From Sulfuritalea sp. (GTDB lineage: Bacteria > Pseudomonadota > Gammaproteobacteria > Burkholderiales > Rhodocyclaceae): 64,000 nucleotides of DNA. The stretch's first letter is position 1; every line of letters starts with the position of its first letter. The DNA is taken from NCBI RefSeq assembly GCF_017302275.1, contig NZ_JAFLDR010000010.1, positions 62,001 to 126,000 of the forward strand, written 5' to 3'. Below are positions 32,746-39,638 of the stretch, piece after piece. The notes under the pieces are model-generated. The model was not told where the DNA came from and did not search any database. It saw nothing but the letters and a program-made list of their open reading frames with translations. The translations under genes were made by a program, and so were the position numbers.

Positions 32746-33192
32746 ATGAAGGTCGCGCAAAGCGCATTCCAGCGCCGCAAGTCGAGAGCCGGAAATGCCT
32801 TGGAAAACCACCTTGAGGCCATCTTCAAGTCACATGGAGTGACCTATTCACGTACTGCCGTGACCGAGCAAAAACTCAAGCCGGATTTCATTTTTCCTGA
32901 CATCAGGCACTATCACGACCAATCCTTTCCTTCGACCCGACTCACCATGCTGGCATCAAAGACGACCAGCAAGGACCGGTGGCGACAAATACTCAACGAA
33001 GCGGCGCGAATTCCTTTAAAACACTTGGTCACGCTGGAACCTAGCATCAGCGAAAATCAGACCGCTGAAATGCAATCTGAGCGGGTGCAACTCGTGATTC
33101 CCGCACCTCTGCACGATACCTACACAGCAGCACAGCGGAGCTGGCTGCTTGATATTTCTGGTTTTGTCGATCTGGTAAAGGGACGTCAATAG
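32746..33192 (+). CDS. Stand-alone EcoRII-type restriction endonuclease catalytic domain
   Basis: A 148-residue protein matching the C-terminal nuclease domain of EcoRII (family EcoRII-C): FQRRKSRAGNALENHLEAIF, LKPDFIFPDIRHYHD, MLASKTTSKDRWRQILNEAA and IPLKHLVTL. The PD-(D/E)xK-like residues are Asp47, Lys72 and Lys76; the 25- and 4-residue spacings are those I recall for EcoRII Asp299, Lys324, Lys328. The regulatory N-terminal DNA-binding domain of EcoRII is missing, and no remnant is seen in the adjacent 104-residue gene. The start is ATG 32746; TTG 32728 would add six residues. The expected target is CCWGG, protected by the upstream methyltransferase. Confidence 0.88.
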   Translation: MKVAQSAFQRRKSRAGNALENHLEAIFKSHGVTYSRTAVTEQKLKPDFIFPDIRHYHDQSFPSTRLTMLASKTTSKDRWRQILNEAARIPLKHLVTLEPSISENQTAEMQSERVQLVIPAPLHDTYTAAQRSWLLDISGFVDLVKGRQ

Positions 33193-33490
33193 GATGGCTC
33201 TACCTTCCAATCCGCCACCGCATAAGTCGGCGTTTCTACAGCCTTTTGCCGACATTGCGGCGAAAGTTTCGGGACTCTGCACGTAGCGTCTGTTTTCCCT
33301 TATCGTCATTTTCTTGGCCGCACAGCAGGCGCGTTGCTGCTTGGTACTGAACGTCTATTTTGGCCGAGGTCAGGATTGCCACCCCGGAAAATCGAACGAC
33401 GGCTTTCCGATCAGTCTGCCACCAACGCAGATATTTTTGTCATCAGGCCGTTTAGGGCACCAAGCCGCCGTTCCGCCAGCGCCGACTCTT
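33193..33490. other. Right flank of the RM island, no gene supported
   Basis: This 298-base gap separates the EcoRII-type gene from the stop codon of the RND permease. No frame with recognisable protein content is seen. It carries the exact 13-mer GCCAGCGCCGACT at 33475-33487, three bases before the RND stop codon, and a partial AAGTCGGCG at 33213. GC rises again towards the right. Confidence 0.5.
33475..33487. repeat. Dispersed 13-mer, right side of RM island
   Basis: This is an exact copy of the 13-mer at 30130-30142 in the same orientation, so the two could act as or derive from direct repeats at the ends of a 3.3-kb insertion. Confidence 0.7.
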
Positions 33491-36400
33491 TCACTCGACC
33501 TTGCGGCGTCGCCCCTCGATCAGCGAATACACCGCCGGCACCACCACCAGGGTCAGCAGGGTCGAGGAGATCATGCCGCCGATCACGGCGATCGACAGCG
33601 GCTGGTTGGTCTCGGCGCCGGCGCCGAGGCCCAGCGCGGCAGGGAACAGCGCCAGGATCACGGTCGCCGAGGTCATCAGCACCGGGCGCATGCGGATCGG
33701 GCAGGCGTTGCGCAAGGCGGCGTCGACCGCCATGCCCTGCTCGCGGCGCTGGTTGGTGAGGTCCACCAGCAGGATCGAGTTCTTCGCTACGAGGCCGATC
33801 AGGAGCGTCAGGCCGATCATCGAGTAGATGTTCAGCGTGTGGCCGAACAGCCACAGCGCGGCAATGCCGCCGACCACCGCCAGCGGCTGGGCGAGCATGA
33901 CGATGGCCGGTTGCAGGAAGCTGTTGAACTGGCTCGCCAGCACCATGTAGAGCAGCACCAGGGCGAGACCGAAGGCGAAGCTCATGTACTTCTGCGTCTT
34001 GCCGAATTCCTCGGCCTGGCCGATCAGCTTGACCTGGTAGCCGGCGGGAAGGATCTCGGCCGCCGCGGCGCGCATCTGGGTCACGGCGTCGCCGAGCGGG
34101 ATGGCCGGCGTGGCATAGAAGGTGGCCGAGTATTGCAGGTCGAAGCGGCCGATCACGGCGGGGCCGAGCTTCTCCTCGAAGCGCGCCACGGAATCCAGGC
34201 GCACCAGCTTGCCGTCGCGGTTGCGCAGGAAAATCTTCGACAGGTCGGCGGGCTGGGTGAAGGCGCCTTCCTTCGCCTTGACACGAATGTCATAGCGCTG
34301 GCCGTCGCCGGGTTCGTCGTTGAACTTGGCGATGTCGATGCCGCCGGTCAGCATGTTCACCGCCAGCGCGACGTCGGCGGTGGAGAGGTTGGCGTTGGCG
34401 ATGCGCAGTCGGTCGGGGCGGAACACCAGTTGCGGCAGGTCGAGCTGCAGGTCGGTGTCGACGCGGCCGATGCCGGGCAGCAAAGCCAGCTTCTGCTGCA
34501 GTTCGCGCGTGAGGCGGCCGACTTCGTCGATGTTCTCGCCGGCGAGGACGAACTGCAATGGCTCGCCGCGCTGGCCGCCGCCGACGATGGAGAAGGGCGC
34601 GGCGAAGGCGCGCGCGCCGGGGATGCCGGCGAGTTCCTTGCGCACCTCGGCGATCACCTGCTGCTGGCTGCGCTGGCGTTCCTCGCGCGGCGCCATGCGC
34701 ACCACGACCGTGCCCTGGTTGACCTGGCCGGCGCTGCCCAGGCCGATCAGGGCGAACTCGGTACGCACCTCGGGGTAGTTGTTGAGCACCGCCTCGACCT
34801 CGCGCAGCTTGCCGTCGGTGTAGTCGATGCTGGAGCCCAGCGGCGTGCGCAGCGAGACGCGGAAGCGGCCCTCGTCCTCGTCCGGGGTGAAGGTCTTGCC
34901 GATGTGGATGAAGAAGAAGCTGCTGGAAGCCACGATCAGCGCGGTCAGCGCCACCACCCACCAGCGGTGCGTCAGCGCGGCTTCGAGCAGGCGCACATAG
35001 AGGCGGTCGAGGCCGCCGAGGATGCCGTCGAGCAGGTGGTAGAGTCGGCCGTGCTGCTTTTCCACCGTGAGATAGCGCGAGCAGAGCATGGGGGTGAGCG
35101 TCAGCGAGACGAACAGCGAAACCAGCACGCCGAAAGTGACCACCACGGCGAAGGAGCGGAAGAACTGGCCGATCACGCCCTGCAGGAAGATCACCGGCGC
35201 GAAGATGGAAACCAGCGAGAGCGTGGCGGCGATCACCGCGAACACCACCTCGCGGCTGCCGTTGATCGCGGCGGACTGCGGATCGGGATCGAGGTCCTCG
35301 CGGTGGCGGAAGATGTTCTCGAGAACGACAATGGCGTCGTCCACCACCACCCCGATCAGCAGCAGCAGCGCCAGCATGGTCAGCGAATTCAGCGTGTAGC
35401 CGAAGAAGTAGATCACCGCGATGGCGCCCATCAGCGACACCGGGATGGCCAGCGCGATGATCAGCGTCGAGCGCAGCGAGCGCAGGAAGAACCACACCAC
35501 CAGCGCCGCCAGCAGGGTGCCTTCGACCAGGTGCTGCTTCAGCGAGTTGACGATTTCGAGGATGAACACGGCATCGTTGGAGACGATGCTGATCTTCATG
35601 CCCGGCGGCAGTTGCGGCTCGATCTCGTTGGCCAGCTTCGCCCTGATGCGCTCGGCGATGGCGACGGTGTTGGCATTGGCGACCTTGACCACGCCGAGGC
35701 CCACCGTCATCTCGCCGTTGAAGCGCGCCAACTGGCGGTTGTCCGTGAGACCGTCCTCCAGCTCGGCGACATCGCCCAGGCGCACCGCGACGCCGTTGCG
35801 CTGCGTCACCACCAGGCCGGCCAGCGCGTCGAGCGAGTGGAATTCGAGGTCGAGCTTGACCAGGTGTTCGGTGGCCTGGCCGACCACAAAGCCGCCGGCG
35901 AGCTGCACGTGCTCGGTGGCGAAGGCGCTGGCGATGTCCTGCGCCGAGATCGCCAGCGCCGTCATGCGTTCGGGGATTAGGTTTACGCGGATGGTGCGGT
36001 CGCGCCGCCCGCCGAGGCGCACCTCGCCGACGCCGTCTATGGTCTCCAGCTTCTTCTTGACCACGTTTAGCGCGTACTGGTTGAGCTGCTGCTGGGTGCG
36101 GTCGCCCTGCAGCGCCATCCAGAACATCGGCGAGGCGTTGGTCTCGACCTTGGCCACGATGGGCGGATCGACATCCTTCGGCAGGCGGCGCAGCACCTGG
36201 TTGACCTTGGACTGCACCTCGTTGAAGGCGATGTCGACGTCCTTCTCCAGGCCGAAGGTGATGTTGATCACCGAGACGCCGGGCGAGGAAGTGGACTGGA
36301 TGTGCTCGATGCCGGGCACGCTGTTCACCGAGCTTTCCAGCAGGTTGGTGACGCTGGCGTCGACGATGTCCGGGTTGGCGCCCTTGAGTGCGGTGGTCAC

Positions 36401-36538
36401 CGAGACCACCGGGAATTCGATGTAGGGCAGGCGGTCCATGCCGATGCGGCTGAAGGAGATGACGCCGAACAGCACCAGCACGGCGTTCAGCATCCACGCC
36501 AGGACGTGGCGCTTGACCGATAGCTCGGGCAGGGTCAT
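33491..36538 (-). CDS. RND efflux transporter permease subunit (HAE1 type)
   Basis: A 1015-residue inner-membrane proton antiporter of the AcrB/MexB superfamily, the normal length. The first helix ends FGVISFSRIGMDRLPYIEFP. The proton-relay motif in helix 4 is GVVVDDAIVVLENIFRHRED with both Asp. Later segments include GKTFTPDEDEGRF and LIGLVAKNSILLVDLTNQRR. It is coupled to the adaptor gene by a four-base overlap. No outer-membrane channel gene lies nearby, so a TolC-like protein encoded elsewhere is needed. The DxD-containing HAE1 pattern favours organic or drug substrates over heavy metals; the substrate is unknown. Confidence 0.95.
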   Translation of the reverse strand: MTLPELSVKRHVLAWMLNAVLVLFGVISFSRIGMDRLPYIEFPVVSVTTALKGANPDIVDASVTNLLESSVNSVPGIEHIQSTSSPGVSVINITFGLEKDVDIAFNEVQSKVNQVLRRLPKDVDPPIVAKVETNASPMFWMALQGDRTQQQLNQYALNVVKKKLETIDGVGEVRLGGRRDRTIRVNLIPERMTALAISAQDIASAFATEHVQLAGGFVVGQATEHLVKLDLEFHSLDALAGLVVTQRNGVAVRLGDVAELEDGLTDNRQLARFNGEMTVGLGVVKVANANTVAIAERIRAKLANEIEPQLPPGMKISIVSNDAVFILEIVNSLKQHLVEGTLLAALVVWFFLRSLRSTLIIALAIPVSLMGAIAVIYFFGYTLNSLTMLALLLLIGVVVDDAIVVLENIFRHREDLDPDPQSAAINGSREVVFAVIAATLSLVSIFAPVIFLQGVIGQFFRSFAVVVTFGVLVSLFVSLTLTPMLCSRYLTVEKQHGRLYHLLDGILGGLDRLYVRLLEAALTHRWWVVALTALIVASSSFFFIHIGKTFTPDEDEGRFRVSLRTPLGSSIDYTDGKLREVEAVLNNYPEVRTEFALIGLGSAGQVNQGTVVVRMAPREERQRSQQQVIAEVRKELAGIPGARAFAAPFSIVGGGQRGEPLQFVLAGENIDEVGRLTRELQQKLALLPGIGRVDTDLQLDLPQLVFRPDRLRIANANLSTADVALAVNMLTGGIDIAKFNDEPGDGQRYDIRVKAKEGAFTQPADLSKIFLRNRDGKLVRLDSVARFEEKLGPAVIGRFDLQYSATFYATPAIPLGDAVTQMRAAAAEILPAGYQVKLIGQAEEFGKTQKYMSFAFGLALVLLYMVLASQFNSFLQPAIVMLAQPLAVVGGIAALWLFGHTLNIYSMIGLTLLIGLVAKNSILLVDLTNQRREQGMAVDAALRNACPIRMRPVLMTSATVILALFPAALGLGAGAETNQPLSIAVIGGMISSTLLTLVVVPAVYSLIEGRRRKVE

Positions 36539-37743
36539 TTCGCTTCGGGTTTGACGGGGTCGGCCTTCTTCGCCGTGGCGTCAGCGCCAGCGCCCTGCGT
36601 CCCTGCGGGAACTGTCTTGTCGGCGGCGGAATCCTTGGGCGGGCCGCCCTTGCCGCCCGGCTTGGCTGCCTCCTTGATCGCCACCACGGCATTGTTGGTT
36701 AGGAAGCCGGCGCCGTCGAGCGCGATCGTTTCGCCACCCTTGAGCCCTTCGAGGATATCGACGCGGCCGCCGCGCTTGGCGCCGGCCTTGACCACCTTCG
36801 CCTGCGCCCGCTTCTGTCCTTCGACCTCGCTGATGACATAGACCACCTTGCCGGCCGGGCGCAGCACCACGCTTTGCTCGGGCACCGTCAGGGCCGTGGC
36901 CTTGGCGGCGATGCGCACCGTGGCATTCACCGTGCCGCCGCCGCGCAACAGGCCCTCGCGGTTGTCGATGTCGGCCAGCACGTCGAGCGTGCGGCTGCCT
37001 TCGACGATGCCGGGACGGATTTCGTGGATGCGGCTTTCGAATAGCTTGCCCGGCGCCAGCGGTGACGTCATGCTCACCGCCTGGCCCCGGGCGAGGCGAG
37101 TGGCGGCGACTTCGGGGAAGGGCAGGTGGGCGCGCAGCTTGTGCGGCGCGACCAACTGGAACAGCGGATCGCCGACCTTGACGTAATCGCCGGGGGCGAC
37201 GATCTGCACTTCGACCACGGCATCGAGCGGCGCCGTGACGCGGGTCTTGCCCACCGAGCGGCGGCTGTTTTCGGCGCGGGCGCGGGCGGCGGTCAGTTGC
37301 TCATTGACGGCGGTGCGCTGCGCGGCGATATCCTCGCCGGCATTCTTCGACAGGAAGCCCTTGGCCACCAGCGCCTGCTGGCGTTCGAGCAGGCGGTCCT
37401 GCTGGGTGGCGAGCGCTTCGAGCCGGCGCGCTTCGGCTTCGTCGGCGCGGTTGGCCAGCGTGGTATCGCCGGCGTCGATGACCGCCAGCACCTGCCCCTT
37501 TTTCACGCGCTGTCCGGTGCGCGCCAGCACCTGCACGACGCGCCCCGGCACCTCGGCGCCGACTTTCGGGTCGGCCAGCACTTCCAGCGTGCCCAGGGTT
37601 TCCTCGACCACTTCGAATTCGCCGCTGCCGACCTGGGTGACGGTGATCAACGCCGGCGGCGGCCCGGCTTTCTTTTCCTCGGCTTTCTGGCCGCAGGCGC
37701 CAAGCAGCAGCAGGGCGATGCCGGCGGCGAATGTCCTGCGCAT
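36535..37743 (-). CDS. RND efflux periplasmic adaptor (membrane fusion) lipoprotein
   Basis: A 402-residue periplasmic adaptor linking the RND pump to an outer-membrane channel. The signal peptide ends with lipobox LLLGAC, so Cys is lipidated. Barrel-sandwich halves (VGAEVPGRVVQVLARTGQRV and VTAPLDAVVEVQIVAPGDYV) flank a helical hairpin. A Lys/Pro/Ala-rich tail (AADKTVPAGTQGAGADATAK) follows. GTG 37746 and ATG 37743 are adjacent possible starts; ATG is chosen. It overlaps lysA's stop codon and the RND gene's start, forming lysA-adaptor-permease in one transcript by position. Confidence 0.92.
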   Translation of the reverse strand: MRRTFAAGIALLLLGACGQKAEEKKAGPPPALITVTQVGSGEFEVVEETLGTLEVLADPKVGAEVPGRVVQVLARTGQRVKKGQVLAVIDAGDTTLANRADEAEARRLEALATQQDRLLERQQALVAKGFLSKNAGEDIAAQRTAVNEQLTAARARAENSRRSVGKTRVTAPLDAVVEVQIVAPGDYVKVGDPLFQLVAPHKLRAHLPFPEVAATRLARGQAVSMTSPLAPGKLFESRIHEIRPGIVEGSRTLDVLADIDNREGLLRGGGTVNATVRIAAKATALTVPEQSVVLRPAGKVVYVISEVEGQKRAQAKVVKAGAKRGGRVDILEGLKGGETIALDGAGFLTNNAVVAIKEAAKPGGKGGPPKDSAADKTVPAGTQGAGADATAKKADPVKPEAK

Positions 37744-39008
37744 CACGGCAGGACCGACTCCAGGGCGAAGAGTTCCGCAAGGTCCTCGCGGCGGCGGATC
37801 AAGTGGGCCTGCGCGCCATCGACCATGACTTCGGCGGCGCGCGGCCGGCTGTTGTAGTTCGATGCCATGGCCATGCCGTAGGCGCCGGCCGAAAGGATGG
37901 CGAGCAGGTCGCCTTCCCGCAAGGCCAGACTGCGGTCGTGGCCGAGGAAGTCGCCGGATTCGCAGACCGGACCGACAATCTCGTACGGCATCGCCGTAGC
38001 GCCAGCGCCGACTGTTGCCACCGGCACGATGTCGTGCCAGGCGTCATACAGGGCGGGACGCATCAGGTCGTTCATCGCCGCGTCGACCACGGCGAAATGC
38101 TTCTCCGCGCCGGGCTTGAGCACCTGTACTCGGGTCAGCAGCAGGCCGGCATTCCCCACCAGAGAGCGACCCGGTTCGAAGATCAGGCTTTCGCGCCGGC
38201 TGGCGAACTTCGCGAGCATCGGCGCAAGGTAGTCGGCGGTCGCAGGCGCCGGTTCTTCGCGGCGGTACTGGATGCCCATGCCGCCGCCGAGGTCGATGTG
38301 TTCCAGCACGATGCCGGCCGCCGCGAGGCGGTCGACCAGCGCCAATACCTTGTCGGCGGCCTCCGCGGCGGGCGCCGGGTCGAGCAGTTGCGAACCGATG
38401 TGGCAATCGATGCCCTTTACCGCGAGATGCGGAAGGGACGCGGCGCGGCGGTAGGTGTCGAAGGCCTGGTCGAAGGCGACGCCGAACTTGGCGGTCTTGA
38501 GGCCCGTGGAAATGTAGGGATGGGTCTTGGCGTCGACGTCGGGATTTACCCGCAGCGAAACCGGCGCGCGGCGATTCATGCTGCCGGCGACCGCATTGAG
38601 CTGTTCCAGCTCGCTGGCCGATTCGACGTTGAAGCAATGGATGCCGGCTTCCAGCGCCGCGCACATTTCCTCGCGCGACTTGCCGACGCCGGAGAACACG
38701 ATCTTGTCCGCGCTGCCGCCGGCCGCCAGGACGCGTGCCAGTTCACCGCCGGAGACAATGTCAAAGCCGGCGCCCAGACGTGCAAACAAATTGAGAATGG
38801 CGAGGTTCGAATTGGCCTTGACCGCGTAGCAGATCAGTGAGCGGTCACCCAGACCGTGTGCCTGCAAGGCGTTGCGATAGCCGACGTAGGCGGCGGTCAG
38901 CGCGAGGCGCGAATAGACGTAGCAGGGCGTGCCGAAGCGCGCGGCAACGTCGTCCAGCGCGACGGCCTCGACCTGCAAGCCGTCCTTGCCCATGCTGGTC
39001 AGGCTCAT
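37743..39008 (-). CDS. lysA: Diaminopimelate decarboxylase
   Basis: Last enzyme of lysine synthesis, converting meso-diaminopimelate to lysine with PLP. The 421-residue protein has an alanine-racemase-like barrel with LICYAVKANSNLAILNLFAR (the Lys of YAVKAN forms the Schiff base) and HIDLGGGMGIQYR. The C-terminal barrel has EPGRSLVGNAG and VGPVCESGDFLG with the catalytic Cys. Part of the gene (38001-38013) contains an exact copy of the dispersed 13-mer, encoding VATVGAGATA before MPYEIVGP. It overlaps lptM by four bases. Confidence 0.95.
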   Translation of the reverse strand: MSLTSMGKDGLQVEAVALDDVAARFGTPCYVYSRLALTAAYVGYRNALQAHGLGDRSLICYAVKANSNLAILNLFARLGAGFDIVSGGELARVLAAGGSADKIVFSGVGKSREEMCAALEAGIHCFNVESASELEQLNAVAGSMNRRAPVSLRVNPDVDAKTHPYISTGLKTAKFGVAFDQAFDTYRRAASLPHLAVKGIDCHIGSQLLDPAPAAEAADKVLALVDRLAAAGIVLEHIDLGGGMGIQYRREEPAPATADYLAPMLAKFASRRESLIFEPGRSLVGNAGLLLTRVQVLKPGAEKHFAVVDAAMNDLMRPALYDAWHDIVPVATVGAGATAMPYEIVGPVCESGDFLGHDRSLALREGDLLAILSAGAYGMAMASNYNSRPRAAEVMVDGAQAHLIRRREDLAELFALESVLP

Positions 39009-39208
39009 CGGCGGGGCTCGGCGCGCGGGTCGCGACGACTATCCGCCAGCGCCAGTCCTTGCATCGATTCCATCGATGATGTCGTCGGCAAGGCGGCAGC
39101 CTTCGCCGGCGGTTGCTGCGGCGGCAGCGTCAGGGGAGTCTTGGTACCGCAGCCGGCGAGCGCCCCGAGGAAGGCCAGGGCGGCGAGCAATGGAGTTATC
39201 GGGCGCAT
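39005..39208 (-). CDS. lptM: LPS translocon maturation chaperone LptM (YifL-like lipoprotein)
   Basis: A 67-residue lipoprotein from ATG 39208. A hydrophobic signal (ITPLLAALAFLGALAGC) with the lipidated Cys at residue 20 is followed by the family signature GTKTPLTLPP. In E. coli LptM helps disulfide maturation of LptD. The position immediately upstream of lysA with a four-base overlap is the common proteobacterial arrangement. The remaining 35 residues are polar and probably disordered. Confidence 0.88.
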   Translation of the reverse strand: MRPITPLLAALAFLGALAGCGTKTPLTLPPQQPPAKAAALPTTSSMESMQGLALADSRRDPRAEPRR

Positions 39209-39311
39209 CGGGTTCGCGGAAGGAAGGCTGGGAACGGTAGTATATGCGGCGCGCAGTGCCGGCGACATGTTGGCCTCTCCCGGCCGCGCTTTCCCCTGAA
39301 AGGAACACGCG

Positions 39312-39638
39312 ATGGACGAACAGGAATTCATGGCGGCGGCCGATGCCGAACTGGCGCGCATCGAAGCGGCACTGGAGGCCGCGTGCGACAGTGCTGCGGT
39401 CGATTTCGACTTCGAAATAAAGCCCGGTGGCATCATCGAGATCGAGTTCGACAATGGTTCGAAGATCATCGTCAATCGCCATGCCGCCGCGCGCGAGATC
39501 TGGCTGGCGGCGAAATCCGGCGGGTTTCACTTTCGGCCCGAGGGAGGGCGCTGGTTCGGCACGCGTGACGGCGAGGAACTGATGGTGGCGCTGTCCCGGG
39601 CCGTGTCGCAGCAGGCCGGGACCAGCGTGAAGCTCTAG
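39312..39638 (+). CDS. cyaY: Iron donor protein CyaY (frataxin homologue)
   Basis: A 108-residue cytoplasmic protein that binds iron and regulates Fe-S cluster assembly. It has the frataxin alpha-beta sandwich: an acidic first helix (MDEQEFMAAADAELARIEAA) with Glu/Asp ligands, then strands in IEIEFDNGSKIIVNRHAAAR, EIWLAAKSGGFHF and WFGTRDGEELM. AAAGGAAC, 9 bases upstream, is the ribosome site. It diverges from lptM-lysA across 103 bases and converges with mrcA with a four-base overlap. Confidence 0.95.
   Translation: MDEQEFMAAADAELARIEAALEAACDSAAVDFDFEIKPGGIIEIEFDNGSKIIVNRHAAAREIWLAAKSGGFHFRPEGGRWFGTRDGEELMVALSRAVSQQAGTSVKL

Noticed and set aside
30047-33490. Integrase, transposase or tRNA attachment site for the RM island
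   Set aside because: No such gene or tRNA is present; only the short 13-mer repeats flank it.
33314-35980. 888-codon open frame antisense to the RND permease
   Set aside because: Its composition (Gln, His, Glu, Ala, Arg) mirrors the complement of the pump gene, and no domain is seen.
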